DNA of 64,000 nt from Anticarsia gemmatalis. Lineage: Eukaryota; Arthropoda; Insecta; Lepidoptera; Erebidae. This document shows positions 56,237 to 64,000 of this stretch, piece after piece. The position numbers and the translations under genes were made by a program. A model generated the notes under the pieces. The model saw only the letters and a program-made list of their open reading frames with translations, did no database searches and was not told the DNA's origin. Location: positions 9,017,501 to 9,081,500 of the forward strand of contig NC_134765.1 of NCBI RefSeq assembly GCF_050436995.1. The letters run 5' to 3'. Every line of letters begins with the position of its first letter. Position 1 is the first letter of the stretch.

Positions 56237-56540
56237 AAAAGATAACAAATATATAGTAAAAGTTAAGTTATAGGAGAAATTGCGTCTAAGATACAAAGAT
56301 TATGTACCAACATGAATTTAATTAGTACCGTTCTGTGTATCTACATTAATATTATAATGTTTGTCCCTCTAAGCACAAAACATGGTTTATCAATTGATTT
56401 TATTTCAGAATTGCTGTATTTTGATACGGGAATCGATTGGAGCTACTGTTTAATTACAATTAGTAGTAATTGAGTGTATGTTTGTATGTAAGAATGTCTT
56501 AAACTGCTCGTTCGATAAAGTTAATCTTGTTTTGTTGGAA

Positions 56541-56616
56541 AGCCCGTCATAGTTAGAAAAGATTAAAATTTGTAAAATAGCCCGTCATAGTTAGAAAAGA
56601 TCAAAATTTGTAAAAT
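56541..56616. repeat. Two tandem 38-bp units
   Basis: AGCCCGTCATAGTTAGAAAA... is repeated immediately with one base change (GATTAAAA versus GATCAAAA). It is a small local tandem duplication. Confidence 0.9.
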
Positions 56617-57044
56617 TTGTCTGAAACTTTTCTTAAACTGTCTAACTTTGGTTAAAGGGTGATAACATAATTTTGACACTCTGAAAAAGCTGCGGTCTAG
56701 ACGATTCTAATCCTGAAATAACACTACGTATGTTCTTTGTAGCTAAACGACTGAAGATTTGGTGCTTTTTTAGTTTTATGGAAAAACTTATTTTTTTTTA
56801 GATGTTATGAAAATAATGATTTGCGAAAAGATAATTAACGTGAGCGATGTCGCGGACAAAAGTTAGTAGGATATAAAATAACAAACTTAGGTTGGCATAT
56901 CTGTTAATGAGATGGCTGTTGGCAATGCACCTGTGTTCATTATTTAACGTTGCGTTGCCGGCCCGTGATTGGATATCAATATTTACAACCCCATATTGTA
57001 TTTACAGTACTAATGTCTAATTATAATAAAGAGAAAGTAGTCCT
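56617..57044. other. AT-rich DNA with a decayed Helitron end
   Basis: GTGAGCGATGTCGCGGACAAAAGTTAGTAGG near 56840-56870 resembles a decayed Lep1-type 3' end. Nothing else. Confidence 0.4.
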
Positions 57045-57125
57045 TTCAACATCACGTCTATTATGCCCGAAGGTATAGACAGAGTTGTCTGAAATACATG
57101 TATGCCCACGTTTTACAACGGGTGT
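57045..57125 (-). repeat. SINE end fragment (33297 family)
   Basis: ATCACGTCTATTATGCCCGAAGG followed by TAGACAGAG and CCCACGTTTTACAA parallels 33303-33370. Confidence 0.5.
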
Positions 57126-57183
57126 AGACAGGTATATAAAAAATGTTCAAGTTTTGCCATTTACAATGTTACATGCGTGACGC

Positions 57184-57275
57184 AAGGACCATGGCCGTGT
57201 TCGTAGGCCAAACCGTCGGGCATTTTCAGGTAAAATGCGTGTTTTAGTTAGTTCCCGTATGCTACTATATTTACT
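57184..57275. repeat. Fragment related to the 61392 palindromic element
   Basis: GGACCATGGCCGTG, CGGGCATTTTCAGGTAAAATGCGTG and GTTAGTTCCCGTATGCTACTATA follow the (complemented) order of the element at 61392-61567 but without its long inner palindrome. Confidence 0.55.
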
Positions 57276-58532
57276 ATACGTATATAAAATATTCATTTAC
57301 TCATAGTGAGATGATATGTATTATGTAGATCTTTGCTGACAAGAATCTTTAATTGTTTTAAGTCGGTTACCAAATCACCGAAGTATTAAAATCTTTCACA
57401 ACATTGCACTAAACCTTTCAAAGAATAGGAATATCAAACCGCAACCTTTTCAACTACACACAGAGAGCATTCAGCTATTACTAAAACAGTATCCTTACAC
57501 CTTTTTACTACATTTCGTAAAATGTAAAGAGATTATAGGATCTTTTTTACAATATAGTAACGCAGCAATTTAAGTTCAAAATAAATAATTTTTCCGCAAA
57601 ATTTTCGTTAATTCACAGTTGTTAATCTTACAATAGACTGACTTCAATAGAATACTATATATTATAATGTTTATACAACAAATAAAATATAGTAAAATAC
57701 ATAGTGCACGTGTTGCTACAATTTCTAAGAAATGTGAAGTTCGCTTCGACAAACTTTCTGCGTAATTAACTTTGAGGAATATACTTCCTTATCGTTTTAG
57801 GCGTTTGAAACTTTGAACAGTAACAATTAACAATAAACAAACAAATATCAAGAGAATTCCATGTAAGTCTATTACTAAAATAAAGTAGTTGGGCCAATTT
57901 CACAGTTTGTTCTGATAGGATCGTTTTTCGATTGCAATAAATACTTATTTCCATAATCTTTATTTGTTTCTATAAGTAAGTATATAAAAGTATGAGTATA
58001 TATGTATTCAATTTGTACGTGTACTTAAAAAGTGTTATCTATATTTGTAAGATATTGAACGTATTGCTAGCATAACCGGTATTAACAACCAGTCAAAAGA
58101 TATGAGGTAACAAACCGAAATAAATACAGTCGAATTGAGACTCTCCTCCTTTTTTGAAGTCGGTTAAAAATACAGATAATTTTTAACTTTTTTCTGGATA
58201 TCTTGTCACATCAACAAAGTCGTAGGCAAAAGCTATTTGAAAATACAAAAATAGGCTGTCCATGAAAATCACCATAAATAGTTTCCATCTATCATTTTCA
58301 TAATAAATCTTTACATGAAAGTTAGCACAGGTGAAATATATCGTACGGATAATTCATCGCAGTGCTAATAGTATTCGATATTGACGGATCATTACATACG
58401 TTTTCCATTAGTTGTAAATTCCGGCACCTGCCTTCATACATGCGGGAGCGCTGACAGGGACATGCGTCGTTGTTCGAGATGCCGGTAAATCAGTGTTTGG
58501 AATGTATTTTTATGAAGATCTTCATAATCTTT
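57276..58532. other. AT-rich DNA, no feature recognised
   Basis: The phrase GAAGTCGGTTAAAA (about 58157) recurs at 57360 and 63011, hinting at a short dispersed repeat. No gene is recognised. A GC-richer patch lies at about 58420-58490. Confidence 0.4.
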
Positions 58533-58587
58533 TGCAAGTCAACTACATAGTTAAAAGTATCTCTTTTAACTATGTAGTTGACTTGCA
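58533..58587. repeat. 25-bp perfect hairpin
   Basis: The arms 58533-58557 (TGCAAGTCAACTACATAGTT...) and 58563-58587 are perfect complements with a 5-base loop. No other copy is in the window. Confidence 0.9.
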
Positions 58588-58682
58588 TGTCTAAAATTTG
58601 TTTAAAACAATTCATTCAGGGCATGCAAACAGGACAGGCAGGACAAAAAAGGTTAAAAAAATTGACTATAGAATTAATTATT

Positions 58683-58864
58683 ACTAGCTTTTACTCGCGA
58701 CTTCGTGCGCATGAAATGATTTCGCGGGGTAAAAATTTCCTATGTGTTAATACAGGTTATAAGCTATCGGTGAATCAAATTTCATTTAAATCTGTACAGT
58801 AGTCTTTTTGTGAAAGAGGTACAAACATAAATGTATCCATACCAACAAACTTTAATAATATTAT
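58683..58864 (-). mobile_element. Helitron-like nonautonomous element
   Basis: The plus strand starts ACTAGCTTTTACTCGCGACTTCG, the complement of a Lep1-type end (CGAAGTCGCG...CTAGT). It continues through TAAGCTATCGGTGAATCAAATTTC and TACAGTAGTCTTTTTGTGAAAG, and ends TTTAATAATATTA. It is a moderately diverged full-length copy. Confidence 0.65.
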
Positions 58865-59191
58865 TTTATTACATACAGTATCAGTGACTTTAGCAAATCT
58901 TTATTCCGCAACTGGGTTCAATTTATCATAACACTCTATAATTATAGAAAGACTAGGTATTAGAATCAGCTTGTTGGCATTGCAATGAACACTAAAAATC
59001 TAACATTTAGCCAAAAATACGATCAACTAAACGCATAAATCTAGGTCTTAGACAAGACTAATGAGACGTTTCTATTAAACAAGCAATGAACACTTAAAAT
59101 AACTTCTTTAGATGTCATTGAGCTAAATATTTCATAGATACATACTTATTATACTCTCTCTACTCTATTTAAATTATAATGTTATGATTGA
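58865..59191. other. AT-rich spacer
   Basis: Nothing recognised. Confidence 0.4.
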
Positions 59192-59375
59192 TTGCCTCTG
59201 TGGTTTTGTCGGTATGCTACTCCTGCGCAGCAGTCTCGGGTTTGAATCCCGCTTCCAGCCAAAAAGTTGGGTTTTCTGTAATGAATTTCTGTGAGCCAGG
59301 AGTTAGGAAGTTAAGGCCGTAGATTTCCGTGACTCGGAGCACGTAAACCTGCTGGTCCTCTACTAATCCGTTCAA
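59192..59375 (+). mobile_element. tRNA-headed SINE, 'GCCTCTGTG' family
   Basis: TGCCTCTGTGGTTTTGTCGG (A-box region) and CGGGTTTGAATCCC (B-box, 59238-59250) are followed by TTCTGTGAGCCAGGAGTTAGG, GTTAAGGCCGTAGATTTCCGTG and CTGCTGGTCCTCTACTAATCC. It has no proper acceptor stem. It abuts a reversed non-LTR 3' end at 59377. Confidence 0.65.
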
Positions 59376-59376
59376 A

Positions 59377-59470
59377 ATCAAAATCAAATCATTTATTCAT
59401 ATACATAGGTCAAAGGTTGCCACTTATGATATTTAATGATACAGAGAGTGAATTCACTGTTCCGTTGTCA
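59377..59470 (-). mobile_element. Non-LTR retrotransposon 3' end
   Basis: On the minus strand GAATTCACTCTCTGTATCATT, ATCATAAGTGGCAACC, an AATAAA and a GATTTTGATTTT tail match the end at 37550-37624. It is 5' truncated to under 100 bases. Confidence 0.65.
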
Positions 59471-59499
59471 GTGTTATTTTCTCAAGTTTTTCTTACTCA

Positions 59500-59650
59500 A
59501 TCATGCTAAAACTACTGAACGTATTTTGATGTAAATTGGTAGTATTTTAGCTTGTGTACCAGAATAACACATAGGCTATAGAAATAGAAGCACTTGTGGG
59601 TTTCTCCGTGACATAACTATAGTCAAAGCGGAATCGCGGACAAGATCTAG
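59500..59650 (+). mobile_element. Degenerate Lep1-like element
   Basis: CTAAAACTACTGAACGTATTTTGATG, AATAACACATAGGCTA and GCGGAATCGCGGACAAGATCTAG keep the Lep1 order and CTAG end. Confidence 0.5.
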
Positions 59651-60386
59651 TTGTACATAACACGTTGCCAAATTACTTGAGGTCAATGACACGATGAGAA
59701 AATTCAATGCGACAGTTCTCAGATTAGATAAGATTATGATTTGCCAAAATTATTGCGTTTTTGCGTAGAAACAAGAGCTGCAGTTTGTAGATAATGAATT
59801 GTCAGCTGCGGAAATCTTTTTAAAGGTCATTGACTTGTGTTAGCGTTGATCCAGATTTCTAGACTTTTGGCATGTAGTCTTACTGTCAATTGTACTAATC
59901 CTAGTGATAAATATGTAAAAAAATCGTATACGAATAGACTCACAAATGATCGTTGCCATTTCCTGCTAACGCTGCCTGATGATGGTGATGCAAAACATGA
60001 ATTATTCGTCATCTCAATGAGAATCAGAGAAAAGCATCAAAGAGAATCAGATATAGGTATAAAATCTGAATTTTAACAATATTTTTAGCAATCTTTTCAC
60101 GCGGGAAAAGACGCTACGGTAGTCTTTCAAACAAAAAATATGTACAAGGAAAAGAAATCGAAAAGAAAGTGGCTAGGTGTATTTTCTCATAGTGTAAAGT
60201 ACATTTAATTTCTAGTTTAATATCGAAACGAAGTAATAATATGTGTTTAGATACCTAACTTTCACACTCAACGATGTAAATGAAAATTAATACATATTTC
60301 GTTTAACTTGTCGACACTGTCGCAAAGTATAAAGGTGAAGGCACACACGATACTCGCATTAGCGCGATTAGATTAACATCTTACTA
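59651..60386. other. Unannotated stretch
   Basis: Overlapping plus and minus frames of 79 and 61 codons (59827-60076) show no motif. No family is recognised. Confidence 0.4.
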
Positions 60387-60579
60387 ATATGAGTCTATAA
60401 TCCCCAATGGACAAAAGTCTTCTCCCACATTTATAAATGGTTGTGTCTAAATTTCAGCAAGCAGACCGTTTGCGGTTTGGGGACTTGGCATCCTATCAAA
60501 GACTGATTGAAAACATAGTGATTCGGTGATCGTGAGAGGTTTCTTCACTATGTTTTCCTTCATTGTTAGGACGAGTGCT

Positions 60580-60832
60580 ATTTTTTTTTATTTTAATTAT
60601 GACAATTCCCGCACTAAGAATTGCTCTTGTGTCGCGGGATACAAACGGACACAAAGCACGACTAGACCCGAAACAATTATTATTTGTGGTGGTCGTGTAA
60701 CCACACGGAGCAATTATTATTTGTGGATCCCACAAATAATAATTGGTCCGTGTGGTAATCGAACCAGCGACCTCCTGACGCAATGGTATCAGCGTGGCGA
60801 CCTAAACCACTGCGCCACGGAAGCAGTCAGTA
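60580..60832 (-). mobile_element. tRNA-headed SINE, 'TGGCGCAGTGG' family, copy 4 (nested)
   Basis: On the minus strand: CTTCCGTGGCGCAGTGGTTTAGG (A-box intact), GGTTCGATTACC (B-box), then body and TGTCGCGACAC-type sequence with an A-rich tail (poly-T from 60580). It contains an extra inverted copy of its own segment (60701-60755). Confidence 0.8.
60701..60755. repeat. 26-bp inverted duplication inside a SINE
   Basis: CCACACGGAGCAATTATTAT... (60701-60726) is complementary to 60730-60755 with one mismatch and a 3-base spacer. The sibling copies at 31974, 37644 and 44309 carry this segment once. Confidence 0.85.
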
Positions 60833-60875
60833 TTTAAAACTCACACATTACTCCGAAAAGTAATTGGTGTGTTAC

Positions 60876-61391
60876 TGTAAAAGCAGTACCTACAGCAAAA
60901 CTTTTAATAAAGTTCTAAACAACGACGTAGCGTCAATTTAATCATCGCTACAAATGGTATCTGCAGCCTCCCTTATCCCTTTCAAAATTTGTACAAGCAG
61001 ACAGCAACATAATCGTGTAGAAAGTTACAACAGTGCAACAGCACAAGGGTCTCATGTTAGCATATTGTCCAAGGTGTACGCAATCTAGGCGGGCCCGAGC
61101 TCCCGAGTTAATACACGAACAGCCACAATAGACTGTATTAATCTTGCCGTGTTTTCAGTTCACTGAACCCTGTTATCATTTCCGTGTTTTACATGTGAAT
61201 ATGTCAGTGAGAATGGGATAGAATTTATTATATTTTATTTTGTGATGTAATGTGAGGTGACCACCCAGTTTTTTGATTTGACGAAGAAAATTTGTAAAGC
61301 AATTTTGCTTTGATGTTTCAATTGGTTTAATTTAGGTGGTTATGGTTTAGGTTAGGCTTCATAACTTTTAAACTCTCGCGTTGCATGTTTA
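60876..61391. other. Unannotated stretch
   Basis: GGCGGGCCCGAGCTCCCGAG at about 61087-61106 is locally GC-rich. No gene is recognised. Confidence 0.35.
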
Positions 61392-61567
61392 ATGTATAAT
61401 AGGATACGGGAATCAACGCGAACACGCATTTTACCTTAAAATGCCTAACGTTTCGGCGCAGGTTGCACTCGCCGTGGTCCCAGGCAGACTCAGAGAGTCT
61501 GCCTGGGACCACGGCGAGTGCAACCTGCGATGCGTGTTCGCGTTAATTCCCGTATCCTATTATACAT
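61392..61567. mobile_element. Palindromic MITE with a 34-bp perfect inner hairpin
   Basis: Outer arms (ATGTATAATAGGATACGGGA ATCAACGCGAACACGCAT and its near-perfect complement ending at 61567) enclose inner arms 61458-61491 and 61495-61528, which are perfect complements around a 3-base loop. A single-stranded segment (about 61431-61457) exists on one side only. The open frames here (61327-61512 and 61441-61665) are mirror images made by the palindrome. Confidence 0.85.
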
Positions 61568-63415
61568 TTTTGGTCTTTTCAGGATTTCAGGATATCAAGA
61601 TTTTTAAGCTGAGAATAGACAAGCGTGGGTATGTATTGTCCATAGAAAATAGGCTGTTTATATAACTATAATAATATACTTACTCATTTTCATTCTTATC
61701 ACCGTTTGTATACTCAGAACTATTGTCACTACTTCTTTAAGATTTGGTCACCAATAAAGCAAAAAAACACTCGATTTACCTATTATTCGTAGTTCTTAAA
61801 CATTTAACAATTAGTTAAACCTTACAAAAAGTGACTAACCACTCACAAAATCAATCATCCAAAACATCTGTCATTCGATACTTAGACATTGAATGTCAAT
61901 GAGTAATTAAATAAATGCTCAAGTAATGAGCTAATGAGATCGATATAATTATACCATGAAACGTGATAGCTGAGTAAAAATACAACGGGTATTTAATGGT
62001 TCAAATGGTGTATTGGAAGTTTGATGGCATACCAGTGCATTTATTTTTGTACTGGTTTTTGCCTCTAGAAAAATAAATGTTCGGTTTTTTGGGAAACGTT
62101 TCCATTGTTTTGCTCTAAAATACTAATACACGCAGATACTTTCAATTGAAAATGATTTGTAAATATTATACGGCTGAGATCAGTTAATTCCCGTATCCTA
62201 TTATAGAGGTTTTATAAGTTAACAGTTTCTGCCGCCTTCGACCAATCTGATTTTCTTTCTGAAATAATCTAACACTCTGCCTTATTCTATCTATAATATG
62301 TATATCAGCTAAGTAAATTAGTCAACAGTGTTAAAGACATAAAAGAATAAAGCTTTTATGATAAGTATGAGTAGACTAAACAGAGTACTCCAGTATGCTT
62401 AGGCTTATTTTAACATTATGCAGTTACTGGCAGAATAGCCTATAATTTTACCGATTTTTGGCGCTATACAAGTCGCTAAAGTTTATTTTTATTACAAAAT
62501 TATACTTACACTCATATACAGTCATTCTTTTCCCACAAATAACAGTTCTATAACGTAGAAGGGAACGTTTAAATGTAGGTCAAATCGTTAGAATATTAAA
62601 CATACTGTTTGAAAGATGCTGATGTACCGAATGATTCGTGCAGGAATGTCTGATGGCACCGAGGCCAGTTTTACCAGAAATTCAAGATAAATCTGTTGCT
62701 ATTTTTAGAATATCGTAAAATAGATTGAACGACTACGGAAGTGCTTTAACGGAACTGTTCCACTCGTTTCGGTTTAGCATTTTTTACAGATAATTATAAT
62801 TCGATATTTTTGTGCTGACTGACGATTAAAAGGTCTCGCGTTTGGTTTTAAGGAGCTTAAATTAGTGTTAACTATTATTTACTATAAGTCTGATTTTAGT
62901 ATGGAATTCGATTCTCGATTAAAAAAAGGCTTTTCCAAGCAAAGGGCTTTTAACACAGATTATAAGTAAGTGTCAGATAACCTACAGATAAAGAACTTCC
63001 TTATTTTCTGAAGTCGGTTAACAAATGGGCAAATATGTCTAACGGACTTCTTCAAGTTATGAATAAACATGTAGATTTCGAAATTACAATCAAAAACACT
63101 TGCTTTCAATAACTACATATTATTCCGTGACTATAAAACATTTAAATATCGCCCATCGTACGCACGCATCTACTCAAGATCCAAGATAAAAACACTACAA
63201 TTAAGTAGTCAATTTAAAATCAAATCTAATTGAATATGTAATTGGTAAAAGGGCACAAATACATGTTATTGTATAACCAGATAAGCCCTTTTAGAAATAA
63301 GCTCAATAGAGAATAGAAAAGATTAGAATTACATGTGACCTTGGAACTGTATTAAAATAAAGCCGTTTGTGGTACTTCAATTGAAATTCAACGAGATATC
63401 TATTAAAATTTTATT
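61568..63415. other. AT-rich DNA with one fragment
   Basis: GTTAATTCCCGTATCCTATTATAG (about 62186-62208) is an isolated end of the 61392 element. Otherwise nothing is recognised. Confidence 0.4.
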
Positions 63416-63763
63416 AAGGTGAGTCCACGCTAGAAAACCGAGCACTAAATAGACGAGCCGAGCACCAGCCGAGCAAGATTCGTATAGAAGCGCGTTTGTT
63501 CGCGGTTTGTAAGTACTATACCGTATGTCAAATCAAAGGTTCGTTCTGCCGATATACTTACTTTTGTTTCGAAGTTCAATCAAACGGACAAAAGTTTTCG
63601 CTTCAAAAGTAAACAGATTTTTTTCGCGTTACCGAAATGGCTTCTTCAATTTCTGTACAAAATTGGTAACAAATTCGACACGAACACTTTTTCGCTAGTT
63701 TTTGTGTTAGAACTAAAGGTTATACTCCGCTCATGCTTGGCTCCTTTAGTATAGACCCACCTT
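63416..63763. mobile_element. MITE family M3, copy 2
   Basis: AAGGTGAGTCCACGCTAGAA and GAGCCGAGCACCAGCCGAGC at the left face CATGCTTGGCTCCTTTAGTATAGACCCACCTT at the right, imperfect TIRs shared with 55899-56236. At 348 bp it is of similar length to copy 1. The interiors share TAGAAGCGCGTTTGTTCGCG / TAGAAACGCGTTCAAGG wording. Confidence 0.65.
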
Positions 63764-64000
63764 TAAAACTGTAGTTAAAAATTCTCGGAATGCAGCGAGC
63801 CTTTTGACTTAATTCGAAAACACTTGTAACCTTCTTGTTACCGTTTTTTTATTCGACGTCAAACAGAGAAATAATAACAAATATTTTATGACTACCGATT
63901 TCAAAAAATCCAATTAAGTACTTTCAATTAATTTTGAAATAAATGGTTTGGTTGAACTTGTCAAAAATGTGTCTCGTATAAAGGATAACAAATGTGTAAC
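63764..64000. other. AT-rich DNA, no feature recognised
   Basis: Nothing supported. Confidence 0.4.

Larger units (their letters stand above)
60387..60875 (-). mobile_element. SINE of the 46831 family, split by another SINE
   Basis: The left part (60387-60579) has CCCCAATGGACAAAAGTCTTC, GTTTGGGGACTTGGCATCC and TATGTTTTCCTTCATTGTTAGG. The right part (60838-60875) has CTCACACATTACTCCGAAAAG TAATTGGTGTGTT. In the intact copy at 46831 these are contiguous. The interruption is the tRNA-headed SINE at 60580-60832. Confidence 0.75.

Noticed and set aside
61327..61665. Two open frames encoding the same peptide on opposite strands (VPGRL.ESAWDHGECNLR)
   Set aside because: Produced by the perfect palindrome; mirror reading of one sequence, not a conserved protein.

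Overview
The window looks like nuclear DNA from a lepidopteran (moth or butterfly). It is AT-rich, has no long conserved host reading frame, and is packed with repeat types I recognise as lepidopteran. These are Helitron-like elements running from ATATTATAAAGCTGAAG to GGGTCAGCTAGT, Lep1-like elements starting CCTACTAATATTATAAATGC, tRNA-headed SINEs with an RTE-like 3' tail (GCCCAGCAGTGGGACATTA type), and SINEs with a 5S-rRNA-like head. I find no convincing host gene, rRNA gene, functional tRNA gene or CRISPR array. It is best read as a gene desert or a very large intron. A short signal-peptide-like start next to a splice donor (7198-7231) and a good splice acceptor near 1645 are the only hints of host exons, and both are weak.

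The only intact protein-coding gene is a Tc1-type transposase on the minus strand, inside a complete element at 48934-50488. The element has 28-bp perfect terminal inverted repeats (TIRs) and a TA target duplication. Its reading frame is interrupted by a 112-bp segment (49611-49722) with GT...AG ends. Removing that segment gives one open frame of 344 residues with a DD34E catalytic triad, so this copy may still be competent.

Layout. 1-9 kb: sparse degenerate SINE heads, one MITE, one non-LTR coding remnant. 9-23 kb: several Helitron-like copies, a foldback MITE (17.4 kb), a cluster of MITEs and a palindrome at 21.7-23.8 kb. 25-35 kb: the densest mixed zone, with 5S-headed SINEs, tRNA-headed SINEs, Helitron ends, non-LTR 3' ends and two near-identical mariner-type MITEs 0.6 kb apart. 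36-44 kb: mostly unremarkable AT-rich DNA with scattered repeats. 44-48.5 kb: a Helitron, a 31-bp perfect hairpin, an elaborate foldback element nested in another MITE, a full-length SINE and an RTE 3' end. 48.9-51.3 kb: the Tc1 element, a long (TATG)n microsatellite and a retroelement tail. 52-64 kb: SINEs, a two-copy MITE family, and several long perfect palindromes (58.5, 60.7 and 61.5 kb).

Nested insertions give a relative history: a Helitron inside a MITE (23.5 kb), a mariner MITE inside a retroelement tail (34.1 kb), a foldback element inside a MITE (46.2 kb) and a SINE inside a SINE (60.6 kb). Family names rest on recalled consensus patterns and on comparing copies within the window; no database search was possible.
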